A stretch of DNA of 17,915 nucleotides from Hominenteromicrobium gallistercoris (GTDB taxonomy: Bacteria > Bacillota > Clostridia > Oscillospirales > Acutalibacteraceae): contig DWXR01000067.1 of NCBI GenBank assembly GCA_019119145.1, positions 1-17,915 on the forward strand. Reading direction: 5' to 3'. Shown in pieces: positions 7,291 through 13,953 of this stretch (its first letter is position 1; each line of letters begins with the position of its first letter). Under the pieces are notes generated by a model. That model had not been told where the DNA came from and did not search any database. It saw only the letters and a list, made by a program, of their open reading frames with translations. The position numbers and the translations under genes were made by a program.

Positions 7291-7296
7291 CCCCTT

Positions 7297-7325
7297 ATTA
7301 TAGCCGGACCGGGGTGGGCTGTCAA
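7297..7325 (-). promoter_or_regulatory. Perfect-consensus sigma-A promoter of the GOGAT operon
   Basis: On the minus strand, TTGACA (7325-7320), a 17-base spacer and TATAAT (7302-7297) match the consensus at all twelve positions. Expected transcription start is near 7290-7293, giving a leader of about 107 nt before the first ATG. Such a strong promoter fits control by attenuation rather than by initiation. Confidence 0.85.
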
Positions 7326-7363
7326 GGCCTTTTTGTGAATTTTTGAATTTTTATTTTATGCGC

Positions 7364-7436
7364 ATTGCATTACAAGCTTATTTTTCAGCCAAATTGCAGT
7401 GCAATCAAATATATCATGATTTTTGTGGATTGCATT
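7364..7436 (+). repeat. Three ATTGCA-type repeats between the divergent nitrogen promoters
   Basis: ATTGCAT occurs at 7364-7370 and again at 7430-7436 with one overlapping base register (GATTGCATT, 7428-7436). ATTGCA-G-TGCAAT, a perfect 13-bp palindrome, lies at 7393-7405. They fall in the AT-rich 140 bp between the -35 boxes of the two divergent promoters and could be binding sites for a shared repressor or activator. No regulator is assigned. Confidence 0.4.
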
Positions 7437-7467
7437 CCTGCAAAATGAATTTTTTTGGAAAAGGGTG

Positions 7468-7496
7468 TTGACAAATCGGCTTCGAAGCGTTACAAT
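7468..7496 (+). promoter_or_regulatory. Sigma-A promoter of glnN
   Basis: TTGACA (7468-7473), a 17-base spacer and TACAAT (7491-7496). Expected start is near 7503, leaving a leader of about 110 nt that contains the hairpin at 7508-7525 and the terminator at 7514-7554. Confidence 0.82.
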
Positions 7497-7507
7497 ACGT
7501 CTCGTAG

Positions 7508-7525
7508 CATAGCAAAGGCGCTGTG
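7508..7525 (+). promoter_or_regulatory. ANTAR-like hexaloop hairpin overlapping the glnN leader terminator
   Basis: CAUAGC pairs with GCUGUG (one G-U pair) around the hexaloop AAAGGC, which has A at position 1 and G at position 4. Its loop and 3' arm are the same bases that form the 5' arm of the terminator, so the two structures exclude each other. A second, upstream hexaloop hairpin expected for a full ANTAR target was not found; with a start near 7503 there is no room for one. Confidence 0.45.
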
Positions 7526-7554
7526 GTTGGAGATTCCATCCTCAGCGCCTTTTT
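7514..7554 (+). terminator. Intrinsic terminator (attenuator) in the glnN leader
   Basis: AAAGGCGCTG (7514-7523) pairs perfectly over 10 bp with CAGCGCCTTT (7543-7552). The upper part can form a further small hairpin, and T7550-7554 supplies the U-tract. It lies between the promoter and the start codon, so it must be read through for glnN to be expressed. Confidence 0.8.
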
Positions 7555-7589
7555 CGGTACATACGTTTCCCGTGTGGCCGGAGACAATT

Positions 7590-7616
7590 ATGAATGAGGA
7601 AAGAGTGGTTTTATGA
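7590..7616 (+). CDS. Possible 8-codon leader peptide overlapping the glnN start
   Basis: ATG at 7590 opens an 8-codon frame (MNEERVVL) whose TGA overlaps the glnN ATG as ATGA. A GGAG lies 6 bases before its ATG. The glnN ribosome binding site AGGAAAG lies inside it. It could couple translation, or simply be chance; there is no repeated regulatory codon to suggest classical attenuation. Confidence 0.25.
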   Translation: MNEERVVL

Positions 7617-9721
7617 GCTGCACAACACACAAAAGCGTGCCGGATCTCTTCTCCAGCATGGTCTTCAACGACGGCGTCATGCGTGAACGTCTCCCGAAGG
7701 ACGTTTACAAATCCCTGCGTAAGACGATCGACAACGGCAAGGACCTCGACATCACTGTTGCGAATGCAGTTGCAAACGCGATGAAGGACTGGGCGGTTGA
7801 AAACGGTGCGACGCACTACACGCACTGGTTCCAGCCGATGACCGGTATTACCGCCGAAAAACACGACAGCTTCATCTCTCCGACCGCCGACGGCCGGATC
7901 ATCATGGAATTCTCCGGCAAGGAGCTCATCAAGGGCGAGCCGGACGCCTCCTCCTTCCCCTCCGGCGGCCTGCGCGCCACCTTTGAGGCGAGAGGCTACA
8001 CGGCGTGGGACCCGACCTCCTATGCGTTCATCAAGGACCATTCGCTGTACATTCCGACGGCGTTCTGCTCCTACGGCGGCGAAGTGCTCGACAAGAAGAC
8101 GCCGCTTCTGCGCTCGATGGAGGCCCTCAGCACGCAGGCTGTGCGCATCCTCCGCCTCTTCGGCGACACCACCACCAAGCGCGTCAACACGACGGTCGGC
8201 CCCGAGCAGGAGTACTTCCTTGTGGACAAGAAGCTCTACGACCAGCGCCCCGACCTGATCTTCACGGGCCGCACGCTGTTCGGCGCACGCGCCCCGAAGG
8301 GTCAGGAGCTTGAGGACCACTATTTCGGCGCGATCAAGCCGCGCATCGCCGCGTTCATGAAGGAGCTGGACGAAGAGCTCTGGAAGCTCGGCATCCTCTC
8401 AAAGACAAAGCACAACGAGGTCGCGCCGGCACAGCATGAGCTCGCGCCGATCTTCTCGACGACCAACGTCGCCACCGACCACAACCAGCTCACCATGGAA
8501 GTGATGAAGAACGTGGCGCAGCGCCACGGCCTCGTCTGCCTGCTGCACGAGAAGCCGTTCGCGGGTGTCAACGGCTCCGGCAAGCACAACAACTGGTCGA
8601 TCTCCACCGACACGGGCAAGAACCTGTTCGAGCCCGGCAAGCTGCCGCAGGAGAACGCGCAGTTCCTGCTCTTCCTCGCCGCGGTCATCAAGGGCGTCGA
8701 CGAGTATCAGGATCTGCTGCGCATCTCCGTCGCCTCCGCGGGCAACGACCACCGCCTCGGCGCGAACGAAGCGCCGCCGGCCATCATCTCCATCTTCCTC
8801 GGCGACGAGCTGACCGCGATCCTCGACGCGATCGAGACCGGCACCGTCTACGGCGGCACGCTCCGCGTCAACATGGAGATCGGCGTCAACGTCCTGCCGA
8901 CCTTCCCGAAGGACACGACGGACCGCAACCGCACCTCGCCGTTCGCCTTCACTGGCAACAAGTTCGAGTTCCGCAGCCTCGGCTCGCAGCTCAACATCGC
9001 ATGTCCGAACATCATGCTGAACACGATCCTCGCCGAAGAGCTCAAGCAGTTTGCCGACGAGCTCGAGGGCAAGGAGGACTTCAACGGCGCATTGAACGCG
9101 CTCATCAAGCGCGTCATCAAGGAGCACAAGCGCATCATCTTCAACGGCGACGGCTACGCGGACGCGTGGAAGCTCGAGGCCGAGAAGCGCGGCCTGACGA
9201 ACCTGCCCACCACGGTGGACGCGCTGCCGCACTACACGGACGCGAAGAACCTGAAGCTGTTCGCCGACCACAAGATCTACACGGAAATCGAAATGCAGTC
9301 CCGTCAGGACATCATCCTCGAGACCTATTCGAAGACGATCAACATCGAGGCGCTCACCGCCAGCGACATGGTCAAGCGCGACATCCTGCCCGCCGTCTCC
9401 GCTTACGTTTCGGAGCTTTCGAACGGCGTGCTGACGAAGAAGTCGATCAGCGAGGACATCCCGTGCAAGGCCGAGCTCGACATCATCAAGCGGCTCTCCG
9501 GCCTGCAGGACTGCGCCTATGAAAAGCTCTCCACGCTCGACAACGCCGTCATCGGCGTGCGCGAGGCCGGCGACGACCCGATCGCGGTCGCGGCGTATTA
9601 CAAGGACGCCGTGATCCCCGCCATGAACGAGCTGCGCGCCGTTGTGGACGAGATGGAAACGCTCGTTTCCTCCGAATACTGGCCGTACCCGACTTATGCG
9701 GACCTGATGTACCGCGTATAA
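7613..9721 (+). CDS. glnN: Glutamine synthetase type III
   Basis: A 702-residue protein, the size of GSIII (about 700-730), forming glutamine from glutamate, ammonia and ATP in the cytoplasm. Diagnostic segments are GATHYTHWFQPMTG (65-78), AEKHDSF (81-87), the E-x-E metal motif in GPEQEYF (E198, E200), NEVAPAQHELAPIF (E269, E276) and GVNGSGKHNNWS (H325). Thus the catalytic glutamates missing in the GlnA-like protein at 797-1999 are present here. This is presumably the working glutamine synthetase of the region. The ATG at 7613 follows AGGAAAG about 11 bases upstream. It has its own promoter, a leader attenuator and a strong terminator at 9745-9796, so it is monocistronic. It is transcribed divergently from the GOGAT genes. 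Codon use is strongly C/G-ending, consistent with high expression. Confidence 0.97.
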   Translation: MSCTTHKSVPDLFSSMVFNDGVMRERLPKDVYKSLRKTIDNGKDLDITVANAVANAMKDWAVENGATHYTHWFQPMTGITAEKHDSFISPTADGRIIMEFSGKELIKGEPDASSFPSGGLRATFEARGYTAWDPTSYAFIKDHSLYIPTAFCSYGGEVLDKKTPLLRSMEALSTQAVRILRLFGDTTTKRVNTTVGPEQEYFLVDKKLYDQRPDLIFTGRTLFGARAPKGQELEDHYFGAIKPRIAAFMKELDEELWKLGILSKTKHNEVAPAQHELAPIFSTTNVATDHNQLTMEVMKNVAQRHGLVCLLHEKPFAGVNGSGKHNNWSISTDTGKNLFEPGKLPQENAQFLLFLAAVIKGVDEYQDLLRISVASAGNDHRLGANEAPPAIISIFLGDELTAILDAIETGTVYGGTLRVNMEIGVNVLPTFPKDTTDRNRTSPFAFTGNKFEFRSLGSQLNIACPNIMLNTILAEELKQFADELEGKEDFNGALNALIKRVIKEHKRIIFNGDGYADAWKLEAEKRGLTNLPTTVDALPHYTDAKNLKLFADHKIYTEIEMQSRQDIILETYSKTINIEALTASDMVKRDILPAVSAYVSELSNGVLTKKSISEDIPCKAELDIIKRLSGLQDCAYEKLSTLDNAVIGVREAGDDPIAVAAYYKDAVIPAMNELRAVVDEMETLVSSEYWPYPTYADLMYRV

Positions 9722-9744
9722 ATAAAACCGCAGATACAGACACA

Positions 9745-9796
9745 CAAGGGCGTGTGCGCAGAAAATCCGTTTTTCGCGCGCGCCCTTGCGCTTTTT
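9745..9796 (+). terminator. Terminator of glnN
   Basis: A 14-bp stem (9745-9758 with 9775-9788, including two G-T pairs) starts 24 bases after the glnN stop and is followed by TTTTT at 9792-9796. Three bases separate stem and T-tract. The rest of the 194-base gap to the next gene holds only this and the hairpin at 9863-9910. Confidence 0.8.
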
Positions 9797-9862
9797 GGAT
9801 AAGCCCGCCCGGGCATATCCCCCAACCCAAGCGTACGACGAATCATTCGCGTTCCTGAAATA

Positions 9863-9910
9863 AGACTGCAAGAACCCTGCCGATCGTTCCCGGCAGGGTT
9901 CTTGCAGTCT
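9863..9910 (-). terminator. 20-bp perfect inverted repeat, probable terminator of the DUF1508 gene
   Basis: A flawless 20-bp stem (9863-9882 with 9891-9910) with an 8-base loop lies 5 bases after the stop of the minus-strand gene. It is followed on that strand by TATTTC, a weak U-tract. It also faces the plus-strand glnN and may act in both directions. The stem is longer than that of an ordinary terminator. Confidence 0.6.
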
Positions 9911-9915
9911 GCGCT

Positions 9916-10302
9916 TTATTCTTCTGCGCTCTGGACGAGGATCTCCGGCGCGCCGGCGCACTGGCGGCGCAGCGATTCCAGCCCTTTCCGGCAGTTTTCC
10001 TTTGTGGTGTAGCCGGCGCCCGCGGCGATGTTCTGCCCGTTGCGGGCGAGCAGCCGGAAGCGGTAGCGCCCGGCCTTGTCGCGGTAGATCTCAAACTTCG
10101 GGTGCTTCTCCGGCGTGTAGCCGCCCCGCGCGGTCTGGTCCTCCACGGCCGCCTGCGCCGCATGGCGGATCACGCTTTCGATGCCCTTATAGCAGCCGTC
10201 CATGCTCGCATAGAGCTGCGAAACCGCCACCGTCTCCCCGTTGCGCGCCTTGAGGTGAAACACAAAGCCCGCCTCTGTCTTCTGAATCACGAATTTCCCC
10301 AA
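9916..10302 (-). CDS. YegP-family protein with two DUF1508 repeats
   Basis: A 128-residue protein made of two copies of the small DUF1508 domain. Repeat 1 spans about residues 3-47 (KFVIQKTEAGFVFHLKARNG) and repeat 2 about 69-115 (KFEIYRDKAGRYRFRLLARNG). Each ends with a helix containing KGIES or KGLES. The family (YegP, UPF0339) is widespread; its molecular function is not established. No signal peptide, membrane segment or catalytic motif is visible. The start codon is TTG at 10302-10300, preceded by AAGGGGGAT; no ATG in frame lies near. It is a single gene with its own promoter (10332-10340) and terminator, divergent from the metal regulator. No link to the nitrogen genes is evident. Confidence 0.85.
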   Translation of the reverse strand: MGKFVIQKTEAGFVFHLKARNGETVAVSQLYASMDGCYKGIESVIRHAAQAAVEDQTARGGYTPEKHPKFEIYRDKAGRYRFRLLARNGQNIAAGAGYTTKENCRKGLESLRRQCAGAPEILVQSAEE

Positions 10303-10331
10303 CGGCCTATCCCCCTTGCTCTGATGGTTGT

Positions 10332-10340
10332 ATTATAGCA
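10332..10340 (-). promoter_or_regulatory. Extended -10 promoter of the DUF1508 gene
   Basis: On the minus strand, TGC-TATAAT (10340-10332) is a full extended -10 element. The -35 position (10360-10355, TGGCTT) is a poor match, as is common with extended -10 promoters. Confidence 0.6.
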
Positions 10341-10400
10341 TAAGCGCGCGGCAAAAGCCAGCCGCCGCAAAACGCTCGTAAATTCTGAATAAAAAACAAT

Positions 10401-10429
10401 TTGTAATTTTCGGGACAATATGGTATACT
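10401..10429 (+). promoter_or_regulatory. Promoter of the DtxR/MntR-type regulator
   Basis: TTGTAA (10401-10406), a 17-base spacer and TATACT (10424-10429), with TGG directly before the -10 (extended -10). No convincing palindromic metal-regulator operator was recognised around it. Confidence 0.7.
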
Positions 10430-10459
10430 GAATAAAATACTGTTTAAGGAGGCGTCTGT

Positions 10460-10843
10460 TTGACTATGAAAATTCAGGAGTCCGCCGAAAACTATTTGGA
10501 AACCATTCTGATCCTCTCCGAAAAAAACGCGCATGTGCGCTCGATCGATATTGCCACCGAACTGCACTTCACAAAGCCGAGCGTCAGCGTCGCGATGAAA
10601 AAGCTGCGCGAGAACGATTTCATCCGCATGGACAGCGACGGCTTTATCACGCTCACGGAAAGCGGTATGGAAATCGCCGCGCGCATGTATGAGCGGCACC
10701 GGCTGCTTTCCGACTGGCTCGTCTATCTCGGCGTGTCGCGCGAAACCGCCGTGGAGGACGCGTGCCGCATCGAGCACGTCATCAGCCAGGAGAGCTTCGA
10801 GAAGATCCGCGCGCACGTGACGGAGATGAAGGAGCTGCTCTGA
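10460..10843 (+). CDS. Metal-dependent transcriptional regulator, DtxR/MntR family, short form
   Basis: A 127-residue repressor. An N-terminal winged helix-turn-helix covers about residues 10-65 (recognition region HFTKPSVSVAMKKLRENDF). The dimerisation/metal domain follows (about 70-123). The SH3-like third domain of DtxR is absent, as in MntR. Candidate metal ligands are E14, H80, C102, E105 and H106. The position of MntR Asp8 is Asn11. The Cys at 102 resembles the DtxR/IdeR set rather than MntR, where this residue is Glu, so iron or manganese specificity cannot be decided. The TTG at 10460 is 7 bases from AAGGAGG (10446-10452) and is preferred. The ATG at 10466 would sit 13 bases away. It is monocistronic with its own promoter and terminator; targets are probably elsewhere. 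Confidence 0.88.
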   Translation: MTMKIQESAENYLETILILSEKNAHVRSIDIATELHFTKPSVSVAMKKLRENDFIRMDSDGFITLTESGMEIAARMYERHRLLSDWLVYLGVSRETAVEDACRIEHVISQESFEKIRAHVTEMKELL

Positions 10844-10880
10844 CCGTTTCCACCCGCAGCTAAAATCCAGCAAAAAGCAG

Positions 10881-10920
10881 ATGCCGCCGGCTCTCTTCCG
10901 AGAACCGGCGGCATCCTTTT
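10881..10920. terminator. Bidirectional terminator between the metal regulator and the opp operon
   Basis: ATGCCGCCGG (10881-10890) pairs with CCGGCGGCAT (10905-10914), extended inside by TCTC/GAGA after one mismatch. CCTTTT follows on the plus strand and GCTTTTTG on the minus strand, so it can end both converging transcripts. A second GC hairpin (10928-10933 with 10940-10945) lies beside it, nearer the opp stop, without a clear T-tract. Confidence 0.8.
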
Positions 10921-10986
10921 GTTTCAGGCGCCGCTCAGACGGCGCGCCTGTTTATGCAGTTTCAGGGGTTTCCTGTTCGGCTAAAC

Positions 10987-12795
10987 TCAGCCGTCCCAGC
11001 CCTCGTAGCGGCCGAACTGGCAGTCGTTGTTGCCGGAATCGGTGGTCCACATCTCGAGCATGTTGAACGCATCGTTGTAGTCCATCAGCCAGCCGTTGCG
11101 GCAGATGTCGTAGTTGCCGGCCTTACGCTCGTTCAGGAAGACGTTCCACTCCTGCTCGGCGATCGTCATCTCGATGCCGACCACCGCGAAGTCCTGCTGC
11201 AGCGCCTCGGCAATCGTGACGTTGGAGCCCGGGGTGTTTACGATGTACTCGAAGCTGATCGGAGTCTCGGCAGAAAGCATGCCGTTGTCGTCAAACTTGT
11301 AGCCGATCGACTCGAGCATCGCGATGCCTTCCTCGACGTTCGCATCGTAATCCGCCGGGTCGGCGCTGTAATACGACGTGTTCTTGAACTCGCTTCCGTT
11401 GCCGTCAAGGCAGCCCGCCGGGATGAAGGAATCCGCCGGGACCTGGCCGGCCTGGCCGATGTTCGTGCAGATGTACTCGCGGTCGACAAACAGGCCGAGC
11501 GCGCGGCGGAAGGTGTTGGCCTCGTCCGCCGTCATGTCAGCGAACAGGTCGCTCGTGACGTTGAAGGAGACATAGTAGGTGCCCAGCGTATCGATCAGGT
11601 GATAGTCCGGGGTATCCTGCACACCGGCGATTTCAGCGACCGGGATGCTGTCCGCAAAGTCGAGGTTGCCGGCGTTGTAAGCCGTGAAGATCGCGTTCTC
11701 GTCGGAGGAGAGCATGAACTCCTGCTTCTCGATCGTGACTTCGTCCGCACGGTGGTAGTACGGGTTCTTCTCATAGGTCATGGAGCTGTTGTGTTCCCAG
11801 CCGGTCAGCGTGTAAGCGCCGTTGGAAACGAAGCCGGCCTCAAGCGCCCAGGCGCCCGGGTTTGTGCCGTCCGGATCCGCAGCCTCAACGGAAGCCTGGT
11901 GAACCGGGAAGTAGGTCGGGAACGCGAGGAGGTCCTTGAAGTACGCGCAGGGGTACTCGAGGTTGATCGTCAGCGTCTTACCGTCTTCGGAAGCCGTAAC
12001 GTCCAGCGTCGCGTCGGTGTTGACGAGGTTGCCTTCTTCATCCATCTCGGTCATTTCCGCATAGCCCTTGATCGGCGCGAACATGTAGCCGTAGTCGGAA
12101 GCGGTCAGCGGGTTCGCCGCGCGGTTCCAGGAGTAAACGAAGTCGTTCGCATCGAGCGGATCGCCGTTGGACCACTTCAGGTCGTCCTTCAGCGTGACCG
12201 TGTAGGTCAGGCCGTCCTCAGACATCTCAACGGACTCGGCCAGGTCGTTGACCTGCTGGCCTTCCTCGTTGTAGGTCATGAGGCCCGCAAACGTGTTGAT
12301 CGCGAGGCAGGCGCCGTCAACCGTGGAGTTGAGCGCCGGGTCCAGCTTATCCGGCTCGGAAGCGAGGCACAGACGGAGCGTATCGGAACCGTTGTCCAGG
12401 CTTGCAAACATGAAATACTTGTAGCCGAACGGCGTGGTGTAGACGTTCGTCAGGTATTCCTTCTGCAGGTAGTTGTCGGTGTAGAAGTACAGCGGCATCA
12501 GGGCGCCGGTCTCCATCAGCATGTCCTCCGCCTGGTGCATCAGCTCGGCACGCTTTGCGGTGCCCGTGCAGGCGCGGATCTCTTCGATCAGCGCGTCATA
12601 CTCGGCCCAGCCGTTGACCGGGTCCACCGTCTCTCCCTCTTCAGCCGCGCTGGATTCTTCCGTGCTGCTCTCAGACGTGCTGGAGTCAGACGTTTCGGAA
12701 GACGAATCCGTGCTGGCTGTAGAGCTCGGGTTTCCGCAAGCCGTGAGGCCAACGCACATGGCCACGACAAGCAGAAGCGCAATCAGCTTTTTCAT
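10987..12795 (-). CDS. Oligopeptide ABC transporter substrate-binding lipoprotein, apparently circularly permuted
   Basis: A 602-residue extracellular lipoprotein of the SBP_bac_5 (OppA/DppA) family. The signal peptide MKKLIALLLVVAMCVGLTAC ends in the lipobox LTAC with lipidated Cys20. A Ser/Thr/Glu-rich tether follows (21-57). The order is then unusual. Residues about 62-132 (WAEYDALIEEIR to YKYFMF) match what is normally the C-terminal end of OppA (FDSLMAET ... VPVYYY in E. coli OppA). Only after this comes the usual mature N-terminus (TLRLCLASEPDKLDPAL, 139-155), then the core with KWSNGDPLDANDFVYSWNR and FVSNGAYTLTGW. The protein stops right after the NGWLMDYNDAF region, where the moved block would normally begin. 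The frame is continuous, with GGAGGAG before the ATG. It is the last opp gene, 98 bases after oppF. Predicted role: binding peptides for import. Confidence 0.9.
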   Translation of the reverse strand: MKKLIALLLVVAMCVGLTACGNPSSTASTDSSSETSDSSTSESSTEESSAAEEGETVDPVNGWAEYDALIEEIRACTGTAKRAELMHQAEDMLMETGALMPLYFYTDNYLQKEYLTNVYTTPFGYKYFMFASLDNGSDTLRLCLASEPDKLDPALNSTVDGACLAINTFAGLMTYNEEGQQVNDLAESVEMSEDGLTYTVTLKDDLKWSNGDPLDANDFVYSWNRAANPLTASDYGYMFAPIKGYAEMTEMDEEGNLVNTDATLDVTASEDGKTLTINLEYPCAYFKDLLAFPTYFPVHQASVEAADPDGTNPGAWALEAGFVSNGAYTLTGWEHNSSMTYEKNPYYHRADEVTIEKQEFMLSSDENAIFTAYNAGNLDFADSIPVAEIAGVQDTPDYHLIDTLGTYYVSFNVTSDLFADMTADEANTFRRALGLFVDREYICTNIGQAGQVPADSFIPAGCLDGNGSEFKNTSYYSADPADYDANVEEGIAMLESIGYKFDDNGMLSAETPISFEYIVNTPGSNVTIAEALQQDFAVVGIEMTIAEQEWNVFLNERKAGNYDICRNGWLMDYNDAFNMLEMWTTDSGNNDCQFGRYEGWDG

Positions 12796-12893
12796 GTTAC
12801 TCCTCCAAATTTTCGGCTTTTCGCCGTTTGAATTGAAACACGGGCCGCAGAAAGTGCGAACCGGAATTTCCTGATTTGTACGCCGGAACCGAT

Positions 12894-13940
12894 TTATTTA
12901 TTCCAGCAGGCCACCATGTGGCCGTTGCCGCGGTCCGTAAGCTGCGGGCGCTCGGCCGCGCACTGCTCGGTCGCGTAGCGGCAGCGCGTGCGGAACGGAC
13001 AGCCGCTCGGCGCCTTGAGCGGGCTGGGCACGTCGCCCTCCAGCACAATGCGCTTGCGCTCGCGCGCAGTCTTCGGGTCCGGCATCGGGACCGCGGAAAG
13101 CAGGGACTGCGTGTACGGGTGCATCGGGTTGTTCATCAGATCGTCCGCCGCGGCCATCTCCATCATCTTGCCCAGATACATCACGGCGATGCGGTCGGAA
13201 ATGTGGTTGACGACCAGCAGATCGTGCGCGATGAACAGGTAAGCGACGCCGAGCTTGTGCTGCAGATCCTCAAACATGTTGACGACCTGCGCCTGAATCG
13301 AAACGTCCAGCGCGGAGACCGGCTCGTCGCAGACGATGAAGCGGGGCTCCACCGCAAGCGCGCGGGCGATGCCGATGCGCTGGCGCTGGCCGCCGGAGAA
13401 CTCGTGCGCGTAGCGGGTGGCGTGCTCGGCGTTCAGGCCGACAAGCTCCATCAGGTGCAGGATCTTCTCGCGGCGCTCCGCCTTATTGGAATACAGCTTG
13501 TGCACGTCGAGCGGCTCGCCGATGATGTCCTCGACCGTCATGCGCGGGTTCAGAGACGAATACGGGTCCTGAAAGACCATCTGCATTTTTTTGCGGTACG
13601 GGAGCATGTTGACCGAAACCGGCTTCGACAGCACGGGCTTTCCGTCCGACCCGAGCACAGGCTTGCCGTCTGCGTCGAGCTGCGGGATGTCGCCGCCGTC
13701 GAAGATCGTCTCCCCTTCATATTTGATGCGGCCGCCCGTCGGCTTGTAAAGCTGCAGAAGCGTGCGGCCGACCGTCGTTTTGCCGCAGCCGGATTCGCCC
13801 ACAAGGCCGAGCGTTTCGCCGGGCTTGATCGCGAAGGAAACGTCGTCGACCGCCTTCAGCGGCGTGGTTTTTGCAAACCCGGTGCGAACCGGGAAATACT
13901 GTTTGAGGTTCTCTACCTCGACCAGATATTCATTGCTCAT
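12894..13940 (-). CDS. oppF: Oligopeptide ABC transporter ATP-binding protein OppF
   Basis: A 348-residue cytoplasmic ATPase subunit. Walker A is GESGCGKT (48-55), Q-loop Q124, signature FSGGQRQR (181-188), Walker B FIVCDE (201-206) and H-loop H239. The C-terminal oligopeptide/dipeptide domain has C314-x5-C320-x6-C327 and C345. This Cys pattern has been associated with an Fe-S cluster in some OppD-type proteins. Between the Walker A half and the Q-loop there is an extra segment (about 82-112) with a tandem DGKPVL repeat. The start at 13940 follows GAGGAGGG, which overlaps the end of oppD; the longer frame to 14000 would lie inside oppD. With OppD it should form the heterodimeric ATPase driving OppBC. 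Confidence 0.94.
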   Translation of the reverse strand: MSNEYLVEVENLKQYFPVRTGFAKTTPLKAVDDVSFAIKPGETLGLVGESGCGKTTVGRTLLQLYKPTGGRIKYEGETIFDGGDIPQLDADGKPVLGSDGKPVLSKPVSVNMLPYRKKMQMVFQDPYSSLNPRMTVEDIIGEPLDVHKLYSNKAERREKILHLMELVGLNAEHATRYAHEFSGGQRQRIGIARALAVEPRFIVCDEPVSALDVSIQAQVVNMFEDLQHKLGVAYLFIAHDLLVVNHISDRIAVMYLGKMMEMAAADDLMNNPMHPYTQSLLSAVPMPDPKTARERKRIVLEGDVPSPLKAPSGCPFRTRCRYATEQCAAERPQLTDRGNGHMVACWNK

Positions 13941-13953
13941 CGGTAGTCCCTCC

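Noticed and set aside
8399..9961. A 520-codon minus-strand open frame opposite glnN
   Set aside because: It is the antisense shadow of a highly conserved gene, and it crosses the glnN terminator.
10987..12795. Frameshift or pseudogene as the explanation for the odd order in the OppA-like gene
   Set aside because: The frame is continuous over 602 codons with uniform composition, and both parts are in the same frame with short linkers. A rearranged but functional gene fits better.
10954..12831. A 625-codon plus-strand open frame opposite the OppA-like gene
   Set aside because: It is an antisense shadow with Arg/Val/His-rich low-information sequence. The minus strand encodes a clear lipoprotein with ribosome binding site and signal peptide.
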